In this document: in pieces, positions 56,384-64,000 of the stretch
How the letters are laid out: every line of letters begins with the position of its first letter
Numbering within the stretch: position 1 is the first letter of the stretch
Source: Corallium rubrum
Taxonomy: Eukaryota; Cnidaria; Anthozoa; Scleralcyonacea; Coralliidae
Direction of reading: 5' to 3'
DNA length: 64,000 nucleotides
Assembly (NCBI GenBank): GCA_964035015.1
Contig: OZ036017.1
Coordinates: 1 to 64,000, forward strand
Notes under the pieces: model-generated
What the model was told of the DNA's origin: nothing
What the model saw: the letters and a program-made list of their open reading frames with translations, nothing else
Databases searched by the model: none
Made by a program: the position numbers and the translations under genes

Positions 56384-57070
56384 TAGAGTAGAGTAGAGTA
56401 GAGTAGAGTAGAGTAGAGTAGAGTAGAGTAGAGTAGAGTAGAGTAGAGTAGAGTAGAGTAGAGTAGAGTAGAGTAGAGTAGAGTAGAGTAGAGTAGAGTA
56501 GAGTAGAGTAGAGTAGAGTAGAGTAGAGTAGAGTAGAGTAGAGTAGAGTAGAGTAGAGTAGAGTAGAGTAGAGTAGAGTAGAGTAGAGTAGAGTAGAGTA
56601 GAGTAGAGTAGAGTAGAGTAGAGTAGAGTAGAGTAGAGTAGAGTAGAGTAGAGTAGAGTAGAGTAGAGTAGAGTAGAGTAGAGTAGAGTAGAGTAGAGTA
56701 GAGTAGAGTAGAGTAGAGTAGAGTAGAGTAGAGTAGAGTAGAGTAGAGTAGAGTAGAGTAGAGTAGAGTAGAGTAGAGTAGAGTAGAGTAGAGTAGAGTA
56801 GAGGAGTAGAGTAGAGTAGAGTAGAGTAGAGTAGAGTAGAGTAGAGTAGAGTAGAGTAGAGCAGAGCGGAGTAGAGCGGAGTAGAGTGGAGTAGAGTGGA
56901 GTGGAGTGGAGTGGAGTGGAGTGGAGTGGAGTGGAGTGGAGTGGAGTGGAATGGAGTGGAGTGGAGTGGAGTGGAGTGGAGTGGAGTGGAGTGGAGCGGA
57001 GCGGAGTGGAGTGGAGTGGAGTGGAGTGGAGTGGAGTGGAGTAGAGTAGAGTAGAGTAGAGTAGAGTATG
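56384..57070. repeat. (GAGTA)n / (GAGTG)n pentanucleotide array
   Basis: About 480 bp of GAGTA, interrupted once near 56802, then about 190 bp of GAGTG units, then GAGTA again. On the minus strand it gives an artefactual Leu-Tyr-Ser-Thr frame. It ends about 150 bp before the homeodomain exon. Confidence 0.98.
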
Positions 57071-57220
57071 GAGTGGCGTGGTGTGGAGTAGACTGGGGTG
57101 GATTTAGTAATTGGAGAGAAGTGGAGTGGGGTGATAAAGTAGAGTGGAGTACCACTACCATCCAGTGCGAATCTATGTTTAATTGTTTAAACAACGCTCA
57201 TATTTCCTTTGTTGTCACAG

Positions 57221-57568
57221 GAAGACCAAAGTTTCGCCGTAGTCGAACTATCTTTAGCCCGGAACAGCTGGACATTCTAGAAGAACATTTTGACAAGTAC
57301 AAATACCCCGATGTCAAACGTCGTCGAACAATCGCTGAGGATGTGGGTTTGCCCGACGAAAGGGTTCAAGTTTGGTTTCAAAACAGAAGAGCCAAAGACA
57401 AAAGACAAACAGATCAGCAAGTTAAGCTTCGGAAGTTGGTTGATGAAGCTATTGGAACAAACACAGCAAACGAACATCAACATTTGCAGAAAATTCAAAG
57501 AAATTCTGACCAAGCTAGTAAGAGAAACTGTTCTTTCGAAAACGCTCTTGACACTTTTATCAAACGAG
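57221..57568 (+). CDS. Homeobox gene exon 2: homeodomain
   Basis: A DNA-binding transcription factor, presumably nuclear. After acceptor TTGTTGTCACAG (phase 1) the frame encodes a full homeodomain. It runs from [19 protein letters not shown] (helix 1) through [18 protein letters not shown] (helix 2) to [16 protein letters not shown] (recognition helix), with W48, F49, Q50, N51 and R53 at canonical spacing and no TALE insertion. Q50 and the YP at 25-26 resemble paired-like/Antp-type domains. The class cannot be set by eye, and no paired box or hexapeptide is seen. The 3' end is inferred: a donor at GAG/GTGGCT (57568) gives phase 1, matching exon 3 at 61205. If unspliced, the frame would stop at TAA 57610-57612. 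Confidence 0.85.
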
Positions 57569-59110
57569 GTGGCTACAGGTCCGGCCACCGGAACTCGTTC
57601 AGGAAAAACTAAAGGTCCGGCAATTGGTTCCAGTCCCAGCGCAGCCAGATTCGATTAAACGCAACTGTCGTTAACGCGTGTTGTCTTAATATCTTTCCGA
57701 TTCACTCAGTTCAGCTGTGTCAGCCAGTGTATACTCAAATACTGTCATTGAATGTGTGATGGCTTCGATCAACAAAACTTCTTTTACGTTATGAGAATGT
57801 TTTAATTTATATAGTAACGTTGAACCAAAGGTAAAACCTTACACATTACATGAGCCGGCTATCCCGGCTAACTGACCTAACTCGTGTCACGAAATTCTCT
57901 TATCGGTCGGTGGTCAAAACAACAGTACGATTTTACTGTTTACATGGGTTACATGGGAAGCGTAATAGTTTGCCTTAATTTGTCTCATTCCGTCTATATA
58001 TAAAAGAAAGGATTTACCAAGAGGTTTCTAAACTGATGAGATAGAGTAAACGTCGAATGTAAAAGGTAGACTGCTGCATTGGCAGTGTTTTGGATATAAC
58101 AATAGCAAAGCAACAACCTTTGTGAACTGCCAAGATTTAGTAAAGAAATGCTGACGTTTTGAGCGGCCGATAGTGCTAATGGTCAGTGATAGAACAGAAA
58201 TTCGCTACGTCCCACTCAGCGGTCTCGCTACTTTCAGGCTGCGCTGATACTGGAATGGATTGCCGGACTTTTAGTTTTTCTTGAACGAGTTCCGGTGGCC
58301 GGACCTATAGCCACTTCGTTTATCAAAAAGATGCATGTTTCGTCTTGGTCAATTGAGAAATCCCGGCAAACTTCAAAGCACCTATGACGAGCCGAAGCTG
58401 ACGACCGCCGCTGGGGCCGTCGAAACGTCAGTCAGTAACATCAAGTCTTTCTCAAGACCACACTAACCTAGCTGACGATCAATTTTCACAAACCTGACAT
58501 TTCATGTTGGAAAAATCCTCACCGTACACAAACAAAAGTGTTTTTCACTTATTAATATTTATAAAGTAACACGGTTGAACGATTGAACCAAAACGCTCGG
58601 CTATATTGGATAGAGAAAAGTAACAAAAAATGCCGAGAACAGTGATGGATTTACAGAGGGTGCAGGGGTGCAGGGTGGGGGCGTGTGTGCCAATTGCCTT
58701 GTCAAATCATAGTCAATCGAGATATGGTCTGGAAACTCGGCAAACTTCAAAGCGCTTATAATGAGCTGTGATTTTATGTTGAACCGTACCTTACACCGTG
58801 CACATTCTTTGTTTTAGGTTTATTAATATTTAAATAGAACGGTTGAGTAATTTAACTGAACTGAAACGTTGCTATTGGAAAATTCGTTCATATACTAAAA
58901 TACAATGTGTTCAGTGACCGTGCACCGTGCACAAAAATGCATAAAGGCGAACAAAAAGATAGACCGAAGACTTTAGCTGAGTTTCCGGACCATATCTCGA
59001 TTGACTATGGTCAAATCCAAGTACATTAAAGGACGCATTCATTCAATGTCCGTGTAAACTTCATGCTATCATATGATTCATAGATATGATTCATATATTA
59101 TAAAAAAACA
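57569..59110 (+). other. Homeobox gene intron 2, 5' part
   Basis: It contains an inverted copy of the end of exon 2 (58238-58330 against 57555-57646) and a foldback with TCGAGATATGGTCTGG at 58704-58743 mirrored at 58977-59017. No further exon recognised. Confidence 0.5.
58238..58330. repeat. Inverted duplicate of the exon 2 end
   Basis: Reverse complement of this stretch matches 57555-57646 with few differences, including AACGA(A/G)GTGGCTA and GGTCCGGCCACCGGAACTCG. The two could pair as a ~90-bp stem with a ~590-base loop. Confidence 0.85.
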
Positions 59111-59114
59111 CATT

Positions 59115-59295
59115 TTCTGGCGGGCTTCGCCCCACCCACCCCCACCCCCACCCCAGTCCCTGCCGGGGGCTGTGTCCCGAGACCCCTGCCGTAGCTCCCT
59201 CAGCGGCGCTACACCCTGCCTCGGTCACACCCCACGCCCCAGGCCTGATCTCACTTCGCTTGCTCAGCACACCCCTTGCCAGATCAAGCTGGATC
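59115..59295. other. GC-rich segment of unknown nature
   Basis: This 180-bp block (CCCACCCCCACCCCAG, GGGGGCTGTGTCCCGAGACC, CAGCGGCGCTACACC) contrasts with the AT-rich surroundings. No convincing gene or RNA. It may be a transposon fragment. Confidence 0.4.
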
Positions 59296-60240
59296 CATCA
59301 CTGGCCGAGAAAAGTTTTTATAATGAATTCACGATTCGAACGAAGTCCTTCATCAGAGTGATTGCTTCGTTATACCAAATCAAGCAAACATACATTGTCC
59401 CTCATGACAAGTTCGTATAAACGTGAACAAAAAGATAGAACAAAGACATGCATTCGTCGAGTTTTCAGACCATCTTTTGATTGACTATATTGCTTCACTC
59501 TCCCCATACTTTTTTGCAATCATGCATATAATTGTATCTATGTTGTGTGTCTCAGGTACACAACTTGTACATGATAGCTCATTGTACGTCTGGTAGCACA
59601 GACTAGGGAACATCTATAGGAGATGAGGCCATAAATTTCATACTGGTGACGTATTTTTACGCAGAATACAGTACGAGCAAAGACGGAAAAAGGATTTGAT
59701 TGGTTATTTTGAAATCAGATAAACATATTAAATCATGGATACACATGCACCTCAGCCGGATTGACCAATCGTTGCCGTTTCTCACCAAAAATATGAATTC
59801 AAAGCGAAAGCCTAGTCTTTTACCAACAAACAATGAACAATAGTTATTTCTTCTCTAGCGAGCTCTAGCTCAGCTCGATTAGCTTTTTAGTTATTTTTGA
59901 GTGACTTTTACCGAAATCTGTACATATGTAAACAATTGTAAAATGTCTTGCATGTTGTATGGTAATATGCATCTTTTCTCTAGTACGATGAATGCCATCA
60001 TTTTCGAATCAAAATCAAAGGATTGAGCAAGACACTTACGAAACACAGAAACAACGTTTTGATGCTCTATTAAGTTCCTTTCCAGCCTATTTGTTCACAC
60101 ATTCAAGTAGACGAACGCGTATCGATCGAGTTAACAGTTCTGCACTCCGCTTTACCGTAATCGGTATAGACTGAAGCTCGTCCTCTACCAAAATGTTAGC
60201 CTAGATGTAGACCCCATACAGAAACCCGTTTCTTGTCTTA
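59296..60240 (+). other. Homeobox gene intron 2, middle part
   Basis: Mostly unassigned. A 60-codon frame at 59992-60174 (MPSFSNQNQRIEQDTYETQK start, then a Ser/Arg-rich stretch ending ALRFTVIGID) is open. It has a possible donor (ATCG/GTATAG) whose phase would fit exon 3 at 61205. An in-frame stop lies directly upstream, so it could only be an alternative first exon. Unproven. Confidence 0.3.
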
Positions 60241-61173
60241 CAGGCTTTCTGGCAGGTGTCGGTAAAAAAGTAGGACAAAAGTAGGACTGAAATTTTCGTA
60301 AAAGTAGGAAGAAAGTTACCCTGGATGCCAGAGGCTCTGTGTTTGGGAGAGGGAGAGCCTCTGGTCTCGCGAGCTTCAAATCTCACTTTGGCAAGTTACT
60401 TCCTGTTGGTGATTCTCACGGTTGAGTGAAATTTGAAATGCATGTTGCTATGTTACGATTGTTCAGAGTCCTCGACAGACAGCAAAGCATACTTCGTTTT
60501 CAATAAGGAAACTATGGATTTTATCACAATTCTAACTCACTGTGGAAAGAATAATTATCAGACTTGCTCTGTTCACAAAAACTAGACTTTTGCTTTGGTT
60601 TTTCAGTGAGCTGAAACGGCAATCCGAGACTCGGAGGTGTATGGTTTAAGTTTTTAATATTTTTAATTACTTACTCATTTGATTAACCAATAGTAACGCT
60701 TGCAGAACTTTAGGCCAATCAAAAACCGAGTTCAGATATTGAACTCGCCAAAGTGAGATTTGAAGCTCGCGAGACCAGAGGCTCTCCCTCTCCCAAACAC
60801 AAACTCAGAGCCTCTGGCACCCAGGGTAGAAGAAAGTAGGAAAACGTACAAAAAAGTATGACAAAAGTAGAAAATTTTTTTTGATTAATTTCAAATGATA
60901 ATACCACAAAAATACAATTTAACCCCATTTTTACTAAAATGAAATATACAAAAGTGACCTCCTCTTCTCCTACAGCCAACCGAGTTTTACTTCCTCTTGG
61001 CAGTATCAAGTCAAAACATAATGATTCCACGAAACAGTCTTCAAAAAAACAACTAGGATTTTAAGTGAAAAAGTAGGAAAAGTAGGAAAACCGAGCAATT
61101 TTGCAGAAAAAGGAAGGAAAAGTAGGAGGCGAGGGCAGAGAAAATAGGAAAAGTAGGATCGCCAGAAAGCCTG
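60241..61173. mobile_element. TIR element of AAAGTAGGAAAA repeats, 7-8-bp TSD
   Basis: Ends CAGGCTTTCTGGC / GCCAGAAAGCCTG, flanked by TGTCTTA (60234-60240 and 61174-61180, extendable to 8 with the next base). The inside consists of many AAAAGTAGGA words, and a second element is nested at 60317-60828. Its right end is only 31 bp before exon 3 of the homeobox gene, just outside the acceptor tract. Confidence 0.75.
60317..60828. mobile_element. Nested TIR element with 9-bp TSD (Mutator-like size)
   Basis: Ends TACCCTGGATGCCAGAGGC / GCCTCTGGCACCCAGGGTA, flanked by GAAGAAAGT at 60308-60316 and 60829-60837. The arms are mirrored for about 100 bp (CTCGCGAGCTTCAAATCTC). A 9-bp duplication is usual for MULE-type elements. 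No transposase. Confidence 0.85.
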
Positions 61174-61204
61174 TGTCTTACTAAAATCTTTTCTTTGGTT
61201 TCAG

Positions 61205-61761
61205 GTGGCTCAGTTTCTGATCAAAACCTACAAGAATGTCAACAAAGTCCATTGGGCCGACTACACCCTCATGATAAAGAGACTGAAAATGATCATGATA
61301 ATCAGACATTTCATAGAAGAAAAACAAAAAGTCCCACACTGGACAATCCTGAAATGACCAATCAAAAAGACTCACTTCCAAACTGTAGTGTAGATAGCAG
61401 AGCGGAAATCGTATTTCCTGAGGCCTCGGAGGACCTACCTCTCCCAAGACCAGTTGAGTCAACATCTCAGAATATGTGGACCCAGCCCGACAATTCAAAT
61501 TTTGGGACACCTGAGGCTCAGGTTGTGATACAAAATATCGACCAAGATTTGTTATTCAAAGTAGCAAATATTTTATCGGCCAGCAACGACGCAACGTCAC
61601 TGATAAGTGAGTGGTCGCAGGCACCAAATAAAACACACACAAATAACCTTGAGGAACAACTCAGACACTTTGCTGAACACCATCAGCAAGTTTTGATCGC
61701 TAATCAAAATGATGGAAATACAAACACACCTTCCAATAACACAACACAGGATACTGGGTAG
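61205..61761 (+). CDS. Homeobox gene exon 3 (probable C-terminal region)
   Basis: After a strong acceptor (CTTTTCTTTGGTTTCAG) the phase-1 frame encodes 185 residues to TAG 61759-61761. They are highly polar, rich in Asn, Gln, Ser, Thr and Pro, with PLPRPVESTSQNMW, an amphipathic stretch (QDLLFKVANILSASNDATSL) and LEEQLRHFAEHHQQVLIANQ. No known domain recognised. Composition fits an activation region of a transcription factor. Joined to exons 1 and 2 the protein is 368 residues. The link to exon 2 rests on phase and order, not on similarity. AATAAA lies near 61828. Confidence 0.65.
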
Positions 61762-61827
61762 AAAAATGTCATTAATATAAGCTAGCCGATAAAACTATGG
61801 TGAAAAAAATATGAAGAAATTTGACAG

Positions 61828-61834
61828 AAATAAA
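61828..61834 (+). terminator. Polyadenylation signal of the homeobox gene
   Basis: AATAAA in GAAATAAAAGCTTCC, 67 bp after the stop codon. Confidence 0.55.
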
Positions 61835-62083
61835 AGCTTCCTTAATGTGTTCATGTAAGGGGAATTTTGAATAAAAAATGTGCAGAAGACATAATATTAT
61901 ATAAATACATTTTAATCAAAACAAGTTGTTCTGCAGTATAAAATTTTTTTTACATTATACTGTACAGTCAATCTGGGTGGCACAACATGTTTGCCTCTCA
62001 CCACTAAAGTTAAGCTCATTGACAATCAAATGGGGTTAGTACTTCGATGAGAACCTTCTTTGCTTTATTTGAATAGAGTTCTT

Positions 62084-63207
62084 CATAGGCATAGAGTAGG
62101 GGGGGGGGGGGGCTGAGGGACCTTAGCCCCAGAGAAATCTCAATGGGAGGCTGAGCACCCCAGAAATTTTGCGCCAACTGTCAATCACAATTCACAAATT
62201 ATAGGTTACTCATTAGGCTAAAGTAACTGTTACAGCCTCATTCCTGTCAGCCAAAAGCACCCATATACAGTGATAAGTCAACCCAATAAACACAACATCG
62301 AAAAATTGTTGAAATGTGTAATACACACACTGAAGGTCATAAAATGTCATAAAAACTAGTTAAAATTAATACAAACTTTAACTAGTTTTTATGACATTAC
62401 CAGAAATTTGGGTCATTTGTGCCGCTGCTCTCGATCAGCGGCTATATTCGCCTAATAATATAATTATGTATTCTAGAATTTCTAATGAGTGTGATTCTAC
62501 TGTATTCTAGTGTTTCTCATTATTCAGGTCATTGAGTTCTTTAGAATTCGCCTAAATCGTGCACGAAGAGGACTGTGAAATCAAGCAAGTTCAAACGCTT
62601 TTGGAAGTACTATGCTAGAGATAAATGAGGACCTTTATGTGCTCTCGAAGTAGACTGACTCATGCCGAATGCAACGCGAGTCGGGCACTTCGCATCGCCC
62701 GTAACGTTGTTGGTCAATTTGGCCAATTTCTAGAACCTGTTTGCAAAGATTACTATGGCTAACACTATGGATAGTGGCGCTTTCAGTGCAAAAATAAGAC
62801 GAGCTAGGGAAGTTGTTTTTTTGTCGAAGTAAGCAAAAGTTTTTTAGTTATAACTGTTCCTTAGTCCATGCTGAAGTCAAATGGAGTCGGGCAAAGAAGA
62901 AATATGTCACCGTTTAAGCAAAATTTGAATAATTATGTGCTCTCCTTATTATTTACTGTTGAGAATCTCCATTATTATGGTCCTTAATACGCACGCGCGC
63001 CACCATCTTGTCCCAAATTTCTGGTAATGACATTTCATGACCTTCAGTGTTCTTAAAAATCAGCCCTCAGAATGCAGGAAATGGCATTTCTAAGACTCTA
63101 AATTTCCGGGGGCACCTTTTTGTAAACACCCCCCACGGAAAAATTCTTAGAAAGGCCCTGTTCAGCACTTCAGCCCCCCTAGACAAAAACAAAACTCTAC
63201 GCCTATG
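62084..63207. mobile_element. CATAGGCG-family TIR element with 8-bp TSD, interrupted
   Basis: Ends CATAGGCATAGAG / CTCTACGCCTATG, flanked by GAGTTCTT at 62076-62083 and 63208-63215. The inside is an inverted relative of 23006-23486 (GGTCATAAAATGTCATAAAA, TTGCGCCAACTGTCAATC). A second element at 62398-63026 splits it. Confidence 0.9.
62398..63026. mobile_element. Nested element, TACCAGAAATTTGGG ends
   Basis: Ends TACCAGAAATTTGGG / CCCAAATTTCTGGTA with ATGACAT repeated on both sides (62391-62397 and 63027-63033). The centre has no recognisable coding sequence. Confidence 0.8.
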
Positions 63208-63351
63208 GAGTTCTTTATTTAAACTATTCCCTCATATAAATTTTGAGCTCATAATCTAATTGTTAAGTGGTGAGAATAACATTTTAAAGTACTGTATATA
63301 GATTCTACATACTATAATAACTGTATTTCTTATATATACATTATATGCTAA

Positions 63352-63592
63352 GCTGAGAAGGAATATTTCATAAATGAGTGGGAGTGTTTTACCAGGGGTT
63401 ACAAACATGAGAGGACAATGAAAATCATGAGGCTGCAAGCCAAGTGATTTTTATTGTTTTCGAATGTTTTACAAACACGAGAAAACATTGAAAATTACAA
63501 GGTAATAGGCTGAGTGTTTTTTGTTGTTCTTGAGTGTTTGTAACCCCTGGTAAAACACAATACACAAGTTTATGAAATAGCTTCTCAATCAT
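63352..63592. repeat. Palindrome, GTGTTTTACCAGGGGTTAC type
   Basis: TATTTCATAAA ... GTGTTTTACCAGGGGTTACA ... is mirrored by TGTAACCCCTGGTAAAACAC ... TTTATGAAATA. The interior has two similar blocks (TTTTACAAACACGAGAAAACA and complement-like words). Confidence 0.7.
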
Positions 63593-64000
63593 CAATTATA
63601 GTGGAGGGACTTGGTGATCTTGATGAATTTATAATTAAGAAATGTGGTAATAAACGGTTCTTTGTTTGTGTCATTTATTCTGATTTCTTAATTATAATAA
63701 AATGCACTTGATCAAATAATTTTCTTTGATTGGCTAATTAGCTCATGAATTATTAATGATTTGAGAAATATATTTAAAAATACATTCTTATTTCATAGCT
63801 TTCATCCCATTTAGAATTAATATATTTCCCATGTAAGTAAAAACATATTATGACAGGTCGAATCGTCCTCAAAGAAATTCAGAAACATGAAAAATTATCA
63901 AGTTTTTATAAACTCTGTAGTTAATAAAAGTAGCGTGCTGCGTAGGCAGTGTTGAAACAACAATCGAAATATAGTATTAATTATTAAGCTTTGATATACT
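63593..64000. other. Right edge of the window
   Basis: No gene. A small inverted repeat around ATAATTAAGAAAT (63630 and 63690). From about 63935 the sequence matches the repeat at 55635-55690 and runs off the window. Confidence 0.4.

Larger units (their letters stand above)
52945..56385 (+). other. Homeobox gene intron 1, 5' part
   Basis: No exon recognised. It holds a 20-base-plus C run (53893-53912), an element with ends ATCCTCTCATTTCGAAATGA / TCATTTCGAAGTGAGAGGA at 54969-55360, a CCCGGGCTC-rich palindrome at 55460-55500 and an inverted repeat around TATACTGCCGAAAC / GTTTCGGCAGTATATA (55565-55715). Confidence 0.5.

Noticed and set aside
56358-57194. 278-codon minus-strand Leu-Tyr-Ser-Thr frame
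   Set aside because: Translation of the (GAGTA)n array. No promoter, splice or composition evidence.
57290-57658. 122-codon frame overlapping the homeodomain exon
   Set aside because: Shadow frame of the homeodomain coding sequence in another phase.

Overview
The window looks like nuclear DNA of an anthozoan cnidarian, most likely a stony coral. It is AT-rich and has spliced genes with GT-AG introns, LINE 3' ends, tRNA-like sequences, many microsatellites and a very dense load of short inverted-repeat (foldback/MITE) transposons. No bacterial operon signals, CRISPR arrays or rRNA genes were seen. The organism call is an inference from this overall character.

Left and central part (about 3.7-45 kb): four plus-strand genes of one family, called here A (exon 3739-4396), B (11406-16802), C (exon 26825-27533) and D (35007-44943). 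Each large last exon encodes two tandem domains of roughly 100-115 residues. Each domain has a W near its start, then G-x-L, (V/I)YD-x-x-RLP, (I/V)(I/M)WF, and ends on Y-D-S-N/D-x-G-x-N-Y-x-F. B and D are complete: a 73-nt signal-peptide exon, a 31-40-nt acidic or Ser/Pro linker exon and the large exon, with the same intron phases (1, then 2). A and C use the same phase-2 acceptor, but their upstream exons were not found. The family resembles proteins I recall as DUF6209 (unverified). The terminal motif recalls the Asp-Asn-Asn-x-Gly-x-Asn-Tyr motif of starch-binding-type modules, so a secreted, possibly glycan-binding protein cluster is the main biological inference.

Right part (47-62 kb): a complete two-exon minus-strand tyrosylprotein sulfotransferase (TPST) gene at 47457-49962, and a plus-strand homeobox gene with exons at 52743-52944, 57221-57568 and 61205-61761. 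A (GAGTA)n array of about 0.7 kb sits just upstream of the homeodomain exon.

Everything else is mainly mobile DNA. Several elements can be delimited to the base by target-site duplications: 8 bp for an element starting TAGGGATGAGCC and for three insertions of a CATAGGCG family, 9 bp for one nested element, and TTAA for two MITE families. A 1.4-kb TTAA-bounded element carries an intact 230-codon ORF. A foldback element near 37.4-38.2 kb carries a complete PHD-finger coding segment. A ~148-bp tandem satellite lies directly upstream of the gene D promoter.
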